Part shown: positions 5,198-5,745 of the stretch, piece by piece
Position numbering within the stretch: position 1 is the stretch's first letter
Layout of the letters: every line of letters begins with the position of its first letter
Assembly: GCA_030667555.1 (NCBI GenBank)
Contig: DAOUVR010000080.1
Coordinates: forward strand, 1 to 5,745
From: Dehalococcoidia bacterium
GTDB lineage: Bacteria > Chloroflexota > Dehalococcoidia > E44-bin15
Reading direction: 5' to 3'
DNA: 5,745 bases
Notes under the pieces: model-generated
Told to the model about the DNA's origin: nothing
Database searches by the model: none
What the model saw: only the letters and a program-made list of their open reading frames with translations
Program-made: the position numbers and the translations under genes

Positions 5198-5745
5198 CTA
5201 CCGCGCCTCGAACTTTGGCTCTCTCTTTTCTAAGAATGCCCTCACCGCTTCGGCGTGGTCGGCGCTGCGAAAGCAAGCGTCAAGCCCCATGGCTTCGAAC
5301 CGCATCTGCGTACGAATATCGGTATCCAATCCCTGATAAAGGCCCCGCTTGGCCATCTGGATGGCAAATGGAGGCAGTTTGGCAATAGTTCTTGCCATCT
5401 CCTGCGTGGCTTGCTTCAGTTCGTCCGCTGGCACAAGCTGATTCACCAGACCAATCTCCTTAGCCTCAGCGGCATCGATTATGCGAGCGGTGAACACCAG
5501 TTCACAAGCCTTGGCGATACCCACAATGCGAGAAAGAGTATAGGTCGAGCCCAACTCGGGGATAACCCCCACACGGGCAAAGACAGCCCCAAAACGGGCC
5601 TTTTCTGAAGCGATCCTTACGTCACAGTGAAGGCTGATGGTCATTCCTCCACCGACGGCGACCCCACTTATGGAGGCAATGATCGGCTTCGATACCCCTC
5701 GCATCGCCTCAACTACTGCCGGTATCGCGTCAAGCCTTTCTGGTC
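5198..5745 (-). CDS. Second crotonase-superfamily protein (enoyl-CoA hydratase/isomerase-like), N-terminus beyond the window
   Basis: The frame stays open to the right edge (reading upstream of Met 5704 gives PERLDAIPAVVEA), so this is the C-terminal two thirds of a crotonase of about 260 residues; the CAGADL-like oxyanion segment is outside. Present are KPIIASISGVAVGGGMTISL (second oxyanion segment), HCDVRIASEKARFG, the loop VGVIPELGSTYTLSRIVG, ARIIDAAEAKEIGLV and the typical tail AVRAFLEKREPKFEAR. The first catalytic Glu of classical hydratases is replaced by Thr (GGGMTI where hydratases have GGGCEL), and the second site (FGxPE) reads FGAVF. The Glu in PELGST falls where PaaG-type isomerases have their Asp. 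An isomerase is therefore likelier than a hydratase, by inference. It is not a close copy of the + strand crotonase. It is followed 25 bases later by the nitroreductase gene. Confidence 0.92.
   Translation of the reverse strand, partial: PERLDAIPAVVEAMRGVSKPIIASISGVAVGGGMTISLHCDVRIASEKARFGAVFARVGVIPELGSTYTLSRIVGIAKACELVFTARIIDAAEAKEIGLVNQLVPADELKQATQEMARTIAKLPPFAIQMAKRGLYQGLDTDIRTQMRFEAMGLDACFRSADHAEAVRAFLEKREPKFEAR

Noticed and set aside
1..5745. tRNA, rRNA, CRISPR array, insertion sequence or attachment site
   Set aside because: Both strands were scanned by eye; no cloverleaf, spaced direct repeats, transposase gene or terminal inverted repeats were recognised.

Overview
The window is ordinary bacterial chromosome of slightly GC-rich composition: densely packed genes, strong Shine-Dalgarno sites (AAGGAGG type) and a GTG start. 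It has one gene on the + strand and a block of six genes on the - strand that converge on it. The protein styles (acyl-CoA crotonases, a short nitroreductase, a lipoprotein-anchored betaine-type ABC transporter) would fit an uncultured anaerobic or sediment bacterium such as a Dehalococcoidia-like Chloroflexota. That taxonomic guess rests on general resemblance only and is weak. No RNA genes, CRISPR arrays, insertion sequences or phage genes were seen.

Layout. At 17-865 (+) lies a complete crotonase-superfamily (enoyl-CoA hydratase/isomerase-like) gene with an unusual active site. At 866-1084 is a non-coding convergent gap holding an 11-bp perfect inverted repeat. From 1085 to the right edge everything is on the - strand and, in transcription order (right to left), reads: a second crotonase (5198 to beyond the window edge, N-terminus missing), a nitroreductase-family flavoprotein (4666-5172), then a complete set of quaternary-amine (glycine betaine/choline/carnitine, OpuC/ProU/Yeh type) ABC transporter parts: permease (3883 to about 4524), ATPase (2728-3846), second permease (2067-2720) and a lipoprotein substrate-binding protein (1085-1990). 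Spacings of 7 to 147 bases suggest one or two operons.

Function. The binding protein would capture a quaternary ammonium solute outside the membrane, the two homologous permeases would form the channel, and the ATPase with its tandem CBS domains would power and gate import. The flanking crotonases act on acyl-CoA thioesters. Their proximity raises, but does not show, the possibility that the imported compound (for example carnitine or a related betaine) feeds acyl-CoA chemistry.

The most notable observation is that the ATPase reading frame is interrupted by a single in-frame TAA at 3628-3630. It separates Walker A from the Q-loop, signature motif and Walker B, while both sides remain well conserved and in the same frame. 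This is either a very recent nonsense mutation, a sequencing/assembly error, or (least likely) readthrough. I found no convincing new biological system here.
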